The notes under the pieces were generated by a model. It was not told the origin of the DNA. It was given only the letters and a program-made list of their open reading frames with translations, and made no database searches. DNA of 37,482 nt from Slackia heliotrinireducens. Its GTDB lineage: Bacteria; Actinomycetota; Aquicultoria; DYIV01. The position numbers and the translations under genes are program-made. The stretch covers positions 1 to 37,482 of the forward strand of contig DYIV01000013.1 of assembly GCA_020723435.1 (NCBI GenBank), written 5' to 3'. This document shows, piece by piece, positions 27,449-37,192 of the stretch; the first letter of the stretch is position 1, and every line of letters starts with the position of its first letter.

Positions 27449-27584
27449 ACGGTTAGGCAGGACGGCTGCTTGTCTCAAAGTGCTCGGGGCGCCCGTGCGG
27501 GCCCGCGGGCGATACGGTCCGCGTCTGGCGAACCTTGAATCTCCTCAGCAGAGCGGTGTTGGAGACTACCGTCAGCGAGCTGAG

Positions 27585-29924
27585 TTACATGGCGGCCGCG
27601 GCGATCATCGGATTGAGCAGTCCGAACGCGGCGATCGGGATTGCGGCGGTGTTGTAGAAGAGTGCCCAGAAGAGGTTCTGCTTGATCTTACCCATCGTCG
27701 CCTTCGAGAGCTTGATGCTGCCAGCTACGTCTCGTACGTCGTCGCGAACGAGAATGATGCCGCCGGTCTCCTTGGCGACGTCGGAACCGCTGCCGATGGC
27801 GATACCGATGTCGGCCTGCGCCAGCGCCGGCGCGTCGTTGATGCCGTCGCCGACCATGCTGACGGTCTTTCCCTCGGCCTGGAGGCTCTTGATGGCGCCC
27901 GCCTTCTCCCACGGCAGCACGTTGGCCAGCACGCGCTCGATGCCGGCCTGGCGAGCGATCGCCTTCGCGGTGCGCTCGTTGTCGCCGGTGAGCATGATGA
28001 CCTCAACTCCCATCGCTTTAAGCTCGGCCACGGTCTCGGCGGCATGGTCCTTGATGGTGTCGGCGACCGCGACAATCCCGGCGAGTGCGCCTTCGACGGC
28101 GAGTAGCATGGCCGTCTTGCCGGCCGTCTCCAACTCGACGAGCAGTCGCTCCGCGTTCGCCGACGGACCGGCGTCGGACTCCCTGCCGCGGTTCCGTTGG
28201 GACTTGTCGCGCCCGAATGACCGGGTATCGCGAACGATCTCGATGCCTGCCTCCGCCAGAAGCTTGCGGTTGCCCAGCAGCAGTCTCTTCGAATCCACAG
28301 TGACTTTGACGCCCTGACCGGGAACGGCCTCGAAGTGCTCGGGCTTCTCAACGGTGAGTCCGCGCGACTTCGCTGCTTCAACGATCGCCTCTCCTAGGAC
28401 GTGTTCCGACGCCAGCTCCGCCGCCGCTGCATAGGCCAGCACCTGATCCTCGCCGACTCCGTCGAGCGCAATGACGTCTGTCAGCGACGGCTCGCCTTTG
28501 GTCAGCGTGCCGGTCTTGTCGAAGACGACGGCCGTAAGCCTCTGTGCCTTCTCGAGGTACTCGCCGCCGCGAATGAGAATGCCCATCTCGGCGCCCTTGC
28601 CAACGCCAACGGCGAGGGCCGCCGGGGTGGCGATGCCCAGCGTGCAGGGGCAGGAGATGATGAGAACCGCGATGAAGCTCAGCAGGCCGAGCGTGAAGTT
28701 GCCAGCCACGGTCCATCCAATGAGAGCGGCGAGCGCCGCAAGGATCACGCCGGGAACGAAGTAGGCGCTCACAGTGTCCGCGAGCCGCTGGATCGGCGCG
28801 CTTGAGGCCTGCGCCTCCTCAACCATCTTCACGATCTGCATCAGCGTTGTGTCCCATCCGACGCGAGTCGCGCGGAACTTCAGCGAACCGACCTTGTTGA
28901 TGGTGGCGCCGATCACCTCATCGTCAACGTTCTTCTCCACGGGCAGCGATTCCCCGGTGATCATCTTCTCATCGATGGACGAATGGCCCTCGACGACGAC
29001 GCCATCCGTCGGAATCTTCTCGCCCGGGCGAACGACGACGACGTCACCAACGACGACCTGCTCCGCCGGCACCTCGATCTCGGCGCCGTCACGAACGACG
29101 CGTGCGGTGGCCGGCTGGAGATCCATCAGTCTGCGAACCGCCGCGGAGGAGCGCTTCTTGATCGCTTCCTCCATGTACTTGCCGACGAGAACGAACGCGA
29201 TGATGACCGCGGAGACCTCAAAGTAGACGTGCGTTTCCTTGAAGGGAAGCAGCGAGGGGAAGAAGACGACCACGGTGCTGTACAGATATGCCGTCGAGGT
29301 GCCCAGGGCGATCAGGACGTCCATGTTGATGCGTCTGCCGGCAAGGGCCTTATAGGCGCCGGAGTAGAATCCCCAGCCGCCGATGAACTGCACCGGCGTC
29401 ACGAGCAGGAAGAGGATGACGCCCCCGTTCAGTCCGGGCAGCACCTTCTCGAAGGGCACCCATGAGAGGACCGACGCGCCGGCGGCGAGACCGACGAAGA
29501 GCCCCGCTCTGAGGATGGCGGCGAGCAAGACGCCTGTCATGGCGATCGTCATCCGCCGCTTCATCGCTTTCAGTTCGGCCTCCGGCGCCTCAAATGTGCG
29601 GGCGCAGCTCTCCATGCAGAAGTAGTAGTCGCGGCCGCCGATCGTGCGCTTGATCGAGGAGTCCTTGTCCACGAGCATGCCGCAGACCGGATCGACCGCC
29701 TTGTTGGCGCGCTCCTTGGCCGACCACGCAGCGGCCTCGTCGCTCACGCCGGACATCGTGCCGTGGGTTCCCGCGGCCGCCGCCGCGATGTAGTGCTCGG
29801 GATCGGTCTCGAACCGCTGCTTGCACTTGGGATTGCAGAAGTAGTAAGTATCGCCCTTGTACTCCGAGGTCGCGGCGGGATTTGCCTCATCCACCGTCAT
29901 CCCGCAGATTGGATCTATCGCCAT
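27585..29924 (-). CDS. copA: Copper-type P1B ATPase with two N-terminal YHS domains, C-terminus truncated by in-frame TAA
   Basis: DPICGM/DPVCGM YHS repeats, [29 protein letters not shown]; homology-like frame continues past TAA at 27585-27587 to 27453. Confidence 0.9.
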   Translation of the reverse strand: MAIDPICGMTVDEANPAATSEYKGDTYYFCNPKCKQRFETDPEHYIAAAAAGTHGTMSGVSDEAAAWSAKERANKAVDPVCGMLVDKDSSIKRTIGGRDYYFCMESCARTFEAPEAELKAMKRRMTIAMTGVLLAAILRAGLFVGLAAGASVLSWVPFEKVLPGLNGGVILFLLVTPVQFIGGWGFYSGAYKALAGRRINMDVLIALGTSTAYLYSTVVVFFPSLLPFKETHVYFEVSAVIIAFVLVGKYMEEAIKKRSSAAVRRLMDLQPATARVVRDGAEIEVPAEQVVVGDVVVVRPGEKIPTDGVVVEGHSSIDEKMITGESLPVEKNVDDEVIGATINKVGSLKFRATRVGWDTTLMQIVKMVEEAQASSAPIQRLADTVSAYFVPGVILAALAALIGWTVAGNFTLGLLSFIAVLIISCPCTLGIATPAALAVGVGKGAEMGILIRGGEYLEKAQRLTAVVFDKTGTLTKGEPSLTDVIALDGVGEDQVLAYAAAAELASEHVLGEAIVEAAKSRGLTVEKPEHFEAVPGQGVKVTVDSKRLLLGNRKLLAEAGIEIVRDTRSFGRDKSQRNRGRESDAGPSANAERLLVELETAGKTAMLLAVEGALAGIVAVADTIKDHAAETVAELKAMGVEVIMLTGDNERTAKAIARQAGIERVLANVLPWEKAGAIKSLQAEGKTVSMVGDGINDAPALAQADIGIAIGSGSDVAKETGGIILVRDDVRDVAGSIKLSKATMGKIKQNLFWALFYNTAAIPIAAFGLLNPMIAAAAM

Positions 29925-30083
29925 GCCGGCACTTTCTCTTCGGTCGGTGTCTGTCTCGTTCTACCCACGTACGTGCTCACACCATCGTGGCTGTCTCGCG
30001 GTGCGGGCCAGGTTTGTGCACGATCTCGCACCCTCGGATCGGCCGGGAGCGAGTCACCGCAAGGACGATGGCCACGGTTGCTA

Positions 30084-30103
30084 TACCATACGGGGGTATG
30101 GTA
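30084..30103. promoter_or_regulatory. CsoR-type operator palindrome
   Basis: TACCATAC-GGGG-GTATGGTA perfect 8-bp inverted repeat between copA and csoR. Confidence 0.7.
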
Positions 30104-30224
30104 GCATGCTCGGGAGGGCGCTGCAAGGCAGCCTTTCCCGACAAAGGACAAACGCTTCCCAAGCATGGGGAAACGGTTCGAGTCGGGCGCGCCCCGCGCA
30201 GATGGCGGTCAAGAAGGGGGAAGC

Positions 30225-30488
30225 ATGGTACCTGCGGTCAAGAAGGACGCAACGACGCGTCTCAAGCGAATTGCCGGCCAGATCGGCGGGATTCAACGAA
30301 TGGTCGACGAGGACAAGTACTGCATCGACATACTGACGCAGATCGCCGCGGTGCGAGCGGCGCTCGACAAGACGGGAATGGTCATTCTGAAGTCGCACCT
30401 GCAGAACTGTGTTGCCGACGCGGTGCGAGAGGGTAAGACCAACGAAGCCGTCGAAGAGCTCGATCGCATCCTCACGAAGTTCATCTGA
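30225..30488 (+). CDS. csoR: CsoR/RcnR-family metal-sensing repressor
   Basis: LKRIAGQIGGIQRMVDEDKYCIDILTQIAAVRAAL...HLQNCV; conserved C-H-C pattern; RBS AAGGGGG. Confidence 0.9.
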   Translation: MVPAVKKDATTRLKRIAGQIGGIQRMVDEDKYCIDILTQIAAVRAALDKTGMVILKSHLQNCVADAVREGKTNEAVEELDRILTKFI

Positions 30489-30698
30489 CCGGGAGCCCGA
30501 TCCCGCTTGGGACAAAAACAGCACTCCTGAAGTGCACGTATGGCTTGTGCACTAGTTCACACTTGCCTTGTGTAGCACGTGATGTTGGCGTAGGCTGTAG
30601 AGGAAGGCGGACGCGTCGGGTCAGGATTGTCGGCACAGCCGGTGAGTCCCGCCCTCGGTCTTCCCCGATAGGCCTGGAACACAGCGAGGTGTGGCAGG

Positions 30699-33413
30699 AT
30701 GGAGCGGATGAACCTCGACGACGCCGTGAATGCCGCCGGGTCGTGGAGCGCGGATGCCGGCCACGCGAGACTCTTCCAGCGGTTCACGGACATTCTTCTG
30801 TCCGCGCGGACTTTGCCGGCGTTCTGCGAGGAACTGCTCGAGGAGCTGGCTGATGCGGCCGGCGCTTCCGCCGGCGTGTTGTTCATGGCGGATGCGGAGG
30901 AGGCCCTGGCTTCCTTCGCCGATGTCGGGCCGATCGACGTCATGCAGATCGAGAGCTTTCTCGAGCCGGGCGGAGCCGTGACCGTTGCGGTTCGCAGTCG
31001 CAATCTCGTCGTGGCCGGTGGAGACGAGTGCGCGCGGCTCATGCCGGGGCAGGAGGGGACCTGCCAGGATTCACCGATCACGGGCGTCTGCGCCGCGGCT
31101 CTGAGGACGGAGGAGCGTCTGGTCGGTGCGGTCGTGATGGTGACGACGATGCCCGCGGGTTTTGGGTTATCGGCGCGCCATGCCATCGAGACGCTGGACC
31201 CAGTCCGTCTTGCGAGGGCGATAGAGGTCGTCGGTACGACCAGTCGCGCGATCGCCAGGCGGCACGAGGACGACGCTCGGGCGAACGCAAGCCGCGTGCT
31301 CCAGTCGGTCGCCGATCCGCATCAGCGCGTGGGGCACCTGGCGGAACAGATGGCCCGCGTCGCCGGAGTATCTCGCTGCTTCATCTTCGAGCTTGTGGAC
31401 GGTGCGCAGCAGCTGGTAGGTGCGAGCGGGGCCACTCAGCAACAACTGGAGGCGGCGCGGCGCGGCCTGGAGGGACCTCTCGGCGAGATCGGTCCCGAGC
31501 TCCAGCGCATTGCCGACGGGCAGCGTCCAGGGCTCGTTACCCAGGACGACGTGCCGTCCCAAGAGGCATTTGGCGGGGAATGCGAGATGGTCTCCGCTCT
31601 GGTCGTACCCCTCTCCTACGGTGGCCGCGTGACCGGTTTGGCGTACTTGGACGAGCCGGGTCGTCGAAGCTCTTTCAACGAGAACCAGCTGGCGGCTCTT
31701 GACGCTCTCACCGACATCGCGGCGGTGGGCGCCCACTCCGCTCAGATCCAGCGGCGGGTCGCCGAGCGGGTGGCCATGCAGCGGCACCAAGATCGCCTCT
31801 CGGCCATGCATCACATCATCAACCAGGTCCGTATCCATCTAGAGGAGTCCGAGCTGCTCAGCTCCTTGCCTCGGCTCATCTCCGACGGGCTTGGCTATGA
31901 CCGTGTCTATATCTATCTAATCGAAGACGACGAGTTCACATTCGCCGGCGGGTACTTCCGGCGTCACGAGAAGGAGTGCGAGCGGTTTGACGCGTGCGCC
32001 CGCGGGCATCCTCCCCGCACGGGCGAGCCGTCCATCGAAGTTGAGGTATACCGTCATGGGATTGCCCAGGTCGTAGCCGATCCCTCCGCGGACCCGCGCG
32101 TCATCCGGCAACACCAGAAGTTGCTGCGATCACCGTCGGCTGCATTTGTCCCGTTGTGGGGACCACAGTCCGTCTTGGGCGTGCTCTTCGCCGACTACAA
32201 GTACCAAGAGATGGCTGTATCGGAGGAGGACACGAGTCTACTGTCGGTTCTGGGGACGGGAATCGGGACGGCCCTGGAGAACGTGAGGCTCTACGCGGAA
32301 GCCCGCAGCGATCGCGACAAGCTGTCGACGCTTCTGGCCAACTCCGATGACGCCATCATCATAGTCGACCGAGACCGGAACATAGTGGCGTTCAACAAGG
32401 CGTCCGAGCGCCTCAGCGGCGTGACGGCGGCGGACGCGGTTGGAAGCAACTGTCAGGAAGTGTGGCGTTGCTGTGACGAGCGAGGCCGGGTTCTCGGCGA
32501 ACAGTCGTGCCCCGTCGCCGCGCGGATCGCCGGCCTGCGCCGCGATCAGGCGACCTATAGCGAGCACACGATTCGAACGAACGACGGGAGAGAAGTCGAG
32601 GTCGCCTCGACCTTCGCGTACGTGGAAGGGCCTGACGGCACCGTTGAGCAGGGGATGGAAATCCTGCGAGATCTAACCGAACACAAGCGATGGCTGCGCG
32701 AGCGCCACATCGCCGATACGCTTCAGAAGGCGCTTCTGCCGGTGGTTGCCCAGGCCGACCTCGGCATCGATGTGGGCGTCCACTATGAGTCGGCGACGAT
32801 ACAGGCCGCAGTGGGAGGGGACTTCTACGACTTCATCAAGCTGGATGACGGACGTGTTGGAATCGCCATCGGTGATGTCTGTGGCAAGGGGATCGACGCG
32901 GCACACCACGCGACGATGACCAAGTTCACCCTGCGCGCGTATCTGCTGGAGGGCGCGTCCCCCGCGGCGCTGATGTCACGACTGAACGACGCCGTGGCGG
33001 CGCAGCTTCACCCTGGCGAGTTCATCAGCATGTGCTTCGGTTTGCTCGATCCGACCAGCGGCTCGTTCACATATGCCAACGCGGGACATCCTCGCCCGCT
33101 GCTTGGGCAGGAGGGCAAGGGGTGGCGCAGCCTCGATAAGAGTGGAATCGTGCTTGGCGTAGTCACAAATCAGTCCTACGAGGAAGAGACCGTCGAGCTT
33201 GGCCCGGAAGATACCCTCTTGTTTTATACCGACGGACTGGTAGAAACTAGACGCGGCCCGACGTGCTTTGGCGAAGAACGGCTAATGCAGTTCTTGTCGC
33301 GCTGCCGGGTGACCGGAGCCCAGCAATTCGCGGAACGTGTCCACCAACGCAGCGCGAAGTTTTCCGGCGGCCATCTGCTCGATGACGTCGCCGTCGTCGT
33401 GGTGCGTCGCTAG
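30699..33413 (+). CDS. GAF/PAS-domain SpoIIE-type PP2C phosphatase
   Basis: GAF-like regions, PAS (LSTLLANSDDAIIIVDRDRNIVAFNKASERLSG), SpoIIE domain (VGGDFYDFIKLDDGRVGIAIGDVCGKGIDAA...LLFYTDGLVE). Confidence 0.9.
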   Translation: MERMNLDDAVNAAGSWSADAGHARLFQRFTDILLSARTLPAFCEELLEELADAAGASAGVLFMADAEEALASFADVGPIDVMQIESFLEPGGAVTVAVRSRNLVVAGGDECARLMPGQEGTCQDSPITGVCAAALRTEERLVGAVVMVTTMPAGFGLSARHAIETLDPVRLARAIEVVGTTSRAIARRHEDDARANASRVLQSVADPHQRVGHLAEQMARVAGVSRCFIFELVDGAQQLVGASGATQQQLEAARRGLEGPLGEIGPELQRIADGQRPGLVTQDDVPSQEAFGGECEMVSALVVPLSYGGRVTGLAYLDEPGRRSSFNENQLAALDALTDIAAVGAHSAQIQRRVAERVAMQRHQDRLSAMHHIINQVRIHLEESELLSSLPRLISDGLGYDRVYIYLIEDDEFTFAGGYFRRHEKECERFDACARGHPPRTGEPSIEVEVYRHGIAQVVADPSADPRVIRQHQKLLRSPSAAFVPLWGPQSVLGVLFADYKYQEMAVSEEDTSLLSVLGTGIGTALENVRLYAEARSDRDKLSTLLANSDDAIIIVDRDRNIVAFNKASERLSGVTAADAVGSNCQEVWRCCDERGRVLGEQSCPVAARIAGLRRDQATYSEHTIRTNDGREVEVASTFAYVEGPDGTVEQGMEILRDLTEHKRWLRERHIADTLQKALLPVVAQADLGIDVGVHYESATIQAAVGGDFYDFIKLDDGRVGIAIGDVCGKGIDAAHHATMTKFTLRAYLLEGASPAALMSRLNDAVAAQLHPGEFISMCFGLLDPTSGSFTYANAGHPRPLLGQEGKGWRSLDKSGIVLGVVTNQSYEEETVELGPEDTLLFYTDGLVETRRGPTCFGEERLMQFLSRCRVTGAQQFAERVHQRSAKFSGGHLLDDVAVVVVRR

Positions 33414-33511
33414 GCGGGATCGGCGCCGCCCGCAGTCGGGCCAAGTAGGATGGGCGCGACGGAGTATCCGCCGCAGCCGTCACTGGGACCCTATCGAAAG
33501 CGCCGTAGCGA

Positions 33512-35269
33512 ATGAAGTACACTCTCCGTTTCTGGCTGACCCTACTCTTCGTCGTCGTGGTGTTCACGGCGATCGTGGTGCTCTCGCTGAAGCTGCTGTC
33601 CTCGCTGTCGAGAAGCATCGCTGCCAACACCGGAGCTGAAGTGGCTCACCAGGCGACGCTGCTGCGCAGTCTGGTTGAGCCGGGACTCGCGAGGATAGCG
33701 AGTGATGAGCGCGAACAGCAGCCGGTCGTCGATTTCGCCGGCAGCTTCCAGGATGATGTCTGGATCTACGGACCCGGCGGAAGGCTGGCCTTCAAGGCAC
33801 AGAACTTCACGCAGCCAGGATCCCTCCTCGAGCAGGCGCGAAAGGCGGCGCTGCAAGGTTTCCCATTCCGCCACGCCGAGCTGAGCGCAAGTCGCCAAAT
33901 CGTCATGGCGGCCGAGCCGATCAGGCAGGGGGGCTCGGTGGTGGGGGCTGTCGTCGTCGCCAACAACGGCAGCGACTCCCTGGCCATCGTCGCGGAGACG
34001 CGCGACCGACTCTACGTGGCCGCGGCACTGGCTCTTCTGGTCGCCGGCACCTTGGGATCCTTCTTCTCCGAGATAATCGCGCGCCAGGTGGCCGGATTGC
34101 GGAAAGGCTCCTTGGCGATGGCGGAGGGCAACTTCGATCTCAGGCTCAAGGGCCTCTTCCCCGACGAGATCGGGGAGTTGGTCAATTCCTTCAACACAAT
34201 GGCGGAACGTCTGGGCAGCGTCTTCTCCGCCCTGCGGGCGCAACAGGAGGAGATGTCGACGGTAGTCGAGACGATGGGCGAGGGGCTCGTCGCTGTCCGC
34301 GCCGACGGCTCCCTTCTATTGGCGAACTCAGCCGCATACGAGCTGCTGGGGCCGCCCCTCCGAACACTCGTGACGAAGCCGGCGGGTGTCGCCTTCGCCG
34401 GGACGCGCCTGGCGGGGGCGATCAACGACGCGCTGTCCTGCAAGCACGTGGTCGAGACGGCCGAGATCGGCGATAGGGTGGTCCTGATGCACGCCAGTCC
34501 GACCATGGATGACGGCACTTGCGACGGCGTCGTGCTGATCTTCCGAGACGTGACCAGGCAGACGAAGCTCGAGCGCGCGCAGCGCGACTTCATCTCAAAC
34601 GCGTCCCATGAGCTGCGCACCCCCGTCTCAGCGCTCAAGGGATTCCTCGAGCTCCTCGGCGAGGGCGCCAGCGAGGACCCGGCCATCCGAGACAAGTTTC
34701 TGGGGACGATGGAGATGGAGATCAACCGCCTGGAGCGCCTAGTAGATGAGCTGTTCACCCTATCGCAGCTCGATTCGGAGCAGATCTACCTCAAATTGGC
34801 CCGCTGCGAAGTAGCGGACATCATCCACAATGTCGCCACGATCGCCGGCCCGCTGGCCGAGGCGAGTGAGACAACGATCAAGACCGAGGTCGACCCGTTC
34901 TCGCCGCTGGTATGGTGCGACCGCGATCGCATCGTCCAAGTGCTGCTCGGCTTTGTCGACAACGCCATGAAGCACTCGCCGTCGGGGTCCCCCATTGTGC
35001 TCTTTGCCCGCCCGGACGTTGGCGGCGTGCGCGTGGGCGTGCGTGACGCCGGCGAGGGGATTCCCACCGGCGAGCTGAATAAGATCTTCGAGAGATTCTA
35101 CCGACTGACCGTGAAATCCGAAGACGAAAAGCGCGGTGCCGGTCTCGGTCTGTCCATCGCCAAGGAGATCGTGGAGGCTCACGGAAGCAGCATTCGCGTG
35201 GAGTCCGTTCCCCAGGAGGGCTCAACCTTCTCGTTCGTCCTGCGCCTGGCGGAGGAATCCTCCACCTAG
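33512..35269 (+). CDS. HAMP/PAS sensor histidine kinase (PhoR-like)
   Basis: Two TM helices with extracytoplasmic sensor, HAMP, PAS, HisKA (FISNASHELRTPVSALKGFLELL), HATPase (GAGLGLSIAKEIVEAHG). Confidence 0.92.
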   Translation: MKYTLRFWLTLLFVVVVFTAIVVLSLKLLSSLSRSIAANTGAEVAHQATLLRSLVEPGLARIASDEREQQPVVDFAGSFQDDVWIYGPGGRLAFKAQNFTQPGSLLEQARKAALQGFPFRHAELSASRQIVMAAEPIRQGGSVVGAVVVANNGSDSLAIVAETRDRLYVAAALALLVAGTLGSFFSEIIARQVAGLRKGSLAMAEGNFDLRLKGLFPDEIGELVNSFNTMAERLGSVFSALRAQQEEMSTVVETMGEGLVAVRADGSLLLANSAAYELLGPPLRTLVTKPAGVAFAGTRLAGAINDALSCKHVVETAEIGDRVVLMHASPTMDDGTCDGVVLIFRDVTRQTKLERAQRDFISNASHELRTPVSALKGFLELLGEGASEDPAIRDKFLGTMEMEINRLERLVDELFTLSQLDSEQIYLKLARCEVADIIHNVATIAGPLAEASETTIKTEVDPFSPLVWCDRDRIVQVLLGFVDNAMKHSPSGSPIVLFARPDVGGVRVGVRDAGEGIPTGELNKIFERFYRLTVKSEDEKRGAGLGLSIAKEIVEAHGSSIRVESVPQEGSTFSFVLRLAEESST

Positions 35270-35279
35270 ACGGACGCTC

Positions 35280-35328
35280 TTAACAATCCCTTTCCCAACA
35301 CTTAACCGAATGATAACTGCGTCTTAAC
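35280..35328 (+). promoter_or_regulatory. 11-bp-period direct-repeat array (OmpR/PhoB-type operator candidate)
   Basis: TTAAC at 35280, 35302 and 35324 and ATAAC at 35313: all on one 11-bp register. Confidence 0.65.
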
Positions 35329-35413
35329 CCACTCGGCCGAAACAGAGGGTAGGATTGGGTCACGGTGCAATGCACAAGCGCGCCGGAGTTCAACCGGAAA
35401 GGAGGACCAGGTA

Positions 35414-35575
35414 ATGAGCGTAGTGTTGGTTGTGGGATACGTGCTCCCCGTTGTCGGTCTGTTCGTAGCCGCCGCTGTCATCGCTGGGATTGTGGGCCTC
35501 TCCGGCCTGACTCTGTACGAGTCGATGAGCGAGCGGCGGGTAACCGCCACCGAGGTCGCCAGAGCATCTCTGTAG
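35414..35575 (+). CDS. 53-aa predicted single-span membrane protein
   Basis: AAAGGAGGACCAGGTA-ATG; MSVVLVVGYVLPVVGLFVAAAVIAGIVGLSGLTLYESMSERRVTATEVARASL. Confidence 0.65.
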   Translation: MSVVLVVGYVLPVVGLFVAAAVIAGIVGLSGLTLYESMSERRVTATEVARASL

Positions 35576-35720
35576 CATTCGCTCATGCGTAGCCGCGCGC
35601 CGCGACGGGCAGGGTCTCCGATTCCCGTGCGTAGCGGAGGCGCCGTATTCGCGCAGGCGGCTGCCGACTTAAGCTTTCCTCGCAAGTTCCGGGAACGCTC
35701 CTCATATCTTGGTCCAAGCC

Positions 35721-35747
35721 TTAATGGAACCCTAACAACTCCTTAAT
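35721..35747 (+). promoter_or_regulatory. 11-bp-period direct-repeat array upstream of cytochrome b
   Basis: TTAAT 35721, CTAAC 35732, TTAAT 35743 at exact 11-bp steps. Confidence 0.55.
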
Positions 35748-35858
35748 CCGTCGCTCACCTGGGGCCAATACAGTGAATGTAGCTGGTTTGGCTGCGGCGC
35801 AACGGGTTCGGAGCGGACGCGACACACGGCCTCCGGCGGTGGACGCAAGGAGGTCCGC

Positions 35859-36521
35859 GTGAATGTCTACGGAAGGGTGGCCAGACCCTTCGATGATCGG
35901 TTCGATCTCACCAATCGACTGCACGCCGCATTCCTCGACAGAACGGTTCCGGAACACGCTCGCAGGTACTACTTCTGCTTTGGCGGCATAGCGTTTCTGC
36001 TGATTCTCATCGAGATAGTCACGGGTGTCATTCTGACCTTCTATTACGTTCCGACCCCGGAAGAGGCGTACGCCAGCACCTATTACATCTCCCACTTCGT
36101 GAACTACGGGTGGCTGGTGCGTTCCGTACACTACTGGGCGGCCCAGCTGATGGTCGTCTTCGTCATCGGACACATGTTGCGCGTCTACTTGACCGCCTCG
36201 TACAAGCGCCCGCGGGAGTTCAATTGGGTGATCGGCGTCGGCCTTTTCGCCCTCACGATGGCTTTCACGCTTACAGGTCACCTCCTGCCCTGGGATTCCG
36301 GCGCCTATTGGAGTACTACCGTGACGCTGTCGCTGGCCGACAAGATCCCAGTCATCGGCAGTTCGATCTCGTATCTAATGATGGGTGGAGAGGGCGTTGG
36401 GGCGGGGACCCTCACGCGGTTCTTCTCGGCTCACATCATGCTGCTCCCCGCGGCGCTGGCGCTGTTTCTGGGGGCCCATTTCTGGATGATTCGCAAGCAA
36501 GGGATCTCGGGCCCGCTGTAG
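35859..36521 (+). CDS. Cytochrome b N-terminal (b6-like) subunit
   Basis: Four TM helices with paired His (VHYWAAQLMVVFVIGHMLRVY; LTGHLLPWD; FFSAHIMLLPAALALFLGAHF); AAGGAGGTCCGC-GTG start. Confidence 0.9.
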   Translation: MNVYGRVARPFDDRFDLTNRLHAAFLDRTVPEHARRYYFCFGGIAFLLILIEIVTGVILTFYYVPTPEEAYASTYYISHFVNYGWLVRSVHYWAAQLMVVFVIGHMLRVYLTASYKRPREFNWVIGVGLFALTMAFTLTGHLLPWDSGAYWSTTVTLSLADKIPVIGSSISYLMMGGEGVGAGTLTRFFSAHIMLLPAALALFLGAHFWMIRKQGISGPL

Positions 36522-36547
36522 GGTCCGCGTCTGTCGCATGGAGGAGG

Positions 36548-37189
36548 ATGAAGTTGCCGGCTGACTGCGCGCTCTGCGGGGCGCCACTGGAAGGGACAGG
36601 TCACTCAATCTGCCCCGCGTGTCGCGGCATGGCCCCCTCACGTATCGTTGTCGGCCCTGATGCGATGCGGTCGCGGGAGGGCGCCACGTCCGGCCGGCTG
36701 GGAGGCACCGTCACGCTGCCGGCCAACCGCGGACCGGCCACACGCCGCCGGCCCGTCGTAGCGCCCTTTGCGATTCCCGAGCCTCCCGCGCCGAAGCCGG
36801 AACTTGTCGTCGACCGGGGACAGGAGGGAGTGCCGTTCTATCCAAACCAGGCGATCTCGTCGCTGACCGCGTCATTCATCATCATGAGCCTTCTGACGGT
36901 ACTCACCATCTTCTTGCCTGCCGGGCTGCAGGCAAAGGCCGATCCGAACCTCACCCCGGCCCACGTGAAGCCGGAGTGGCCCTTCCTCTTCCTCTACGAA
37001 TTCCTCCATTTCGTGCCGACGATCATCGGGCTACTCGCACCCCTGGCCGCGATAGCCGCGTTGGTCGCGCTGCCGTTTCTGGACCGCAATCCCGAGCGGG
37101 CGCCTCGCAAGAGGCTGCTCGCCATCGCCGGTTGCTTCGTCGTGGTGTCCGTCATCGGCCTTGCCACTGTGAGCGGCTACCTGGAGTAG
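36548..37189 (+). CDS. Cytochrome b C-terminal (subunit IV-like) protein with N-terminal zinc ribbon
   Basis: CALCGAPLEGTGHSICPAC then VPFYPNQA...PAHVKPEWPFLFLYEFLHFVP (PEWY-like PEWPFL); RBS GGAGG. Confidence 0.85.
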   Translation: MKLPADCALCGAPLEGTGHSICPACRGMAPSRIVVGPDAMRSREGATSGRLGGTVTLPANRGPATRRRPVVAPFAIPEPPAPKPELVVDRGQEGVPFYPNQAISSLTASFIIMSLLTVLTIFLPAGLQAKADPNLTPAHVKPEWPFLFLYEFLHFVPTIIGLLAPLAAIAALVALPFLDRNPERAPRKRLLAIAGCFVVVSVIGLATVSGYLE

Positions 37190-37192
37190 GTC

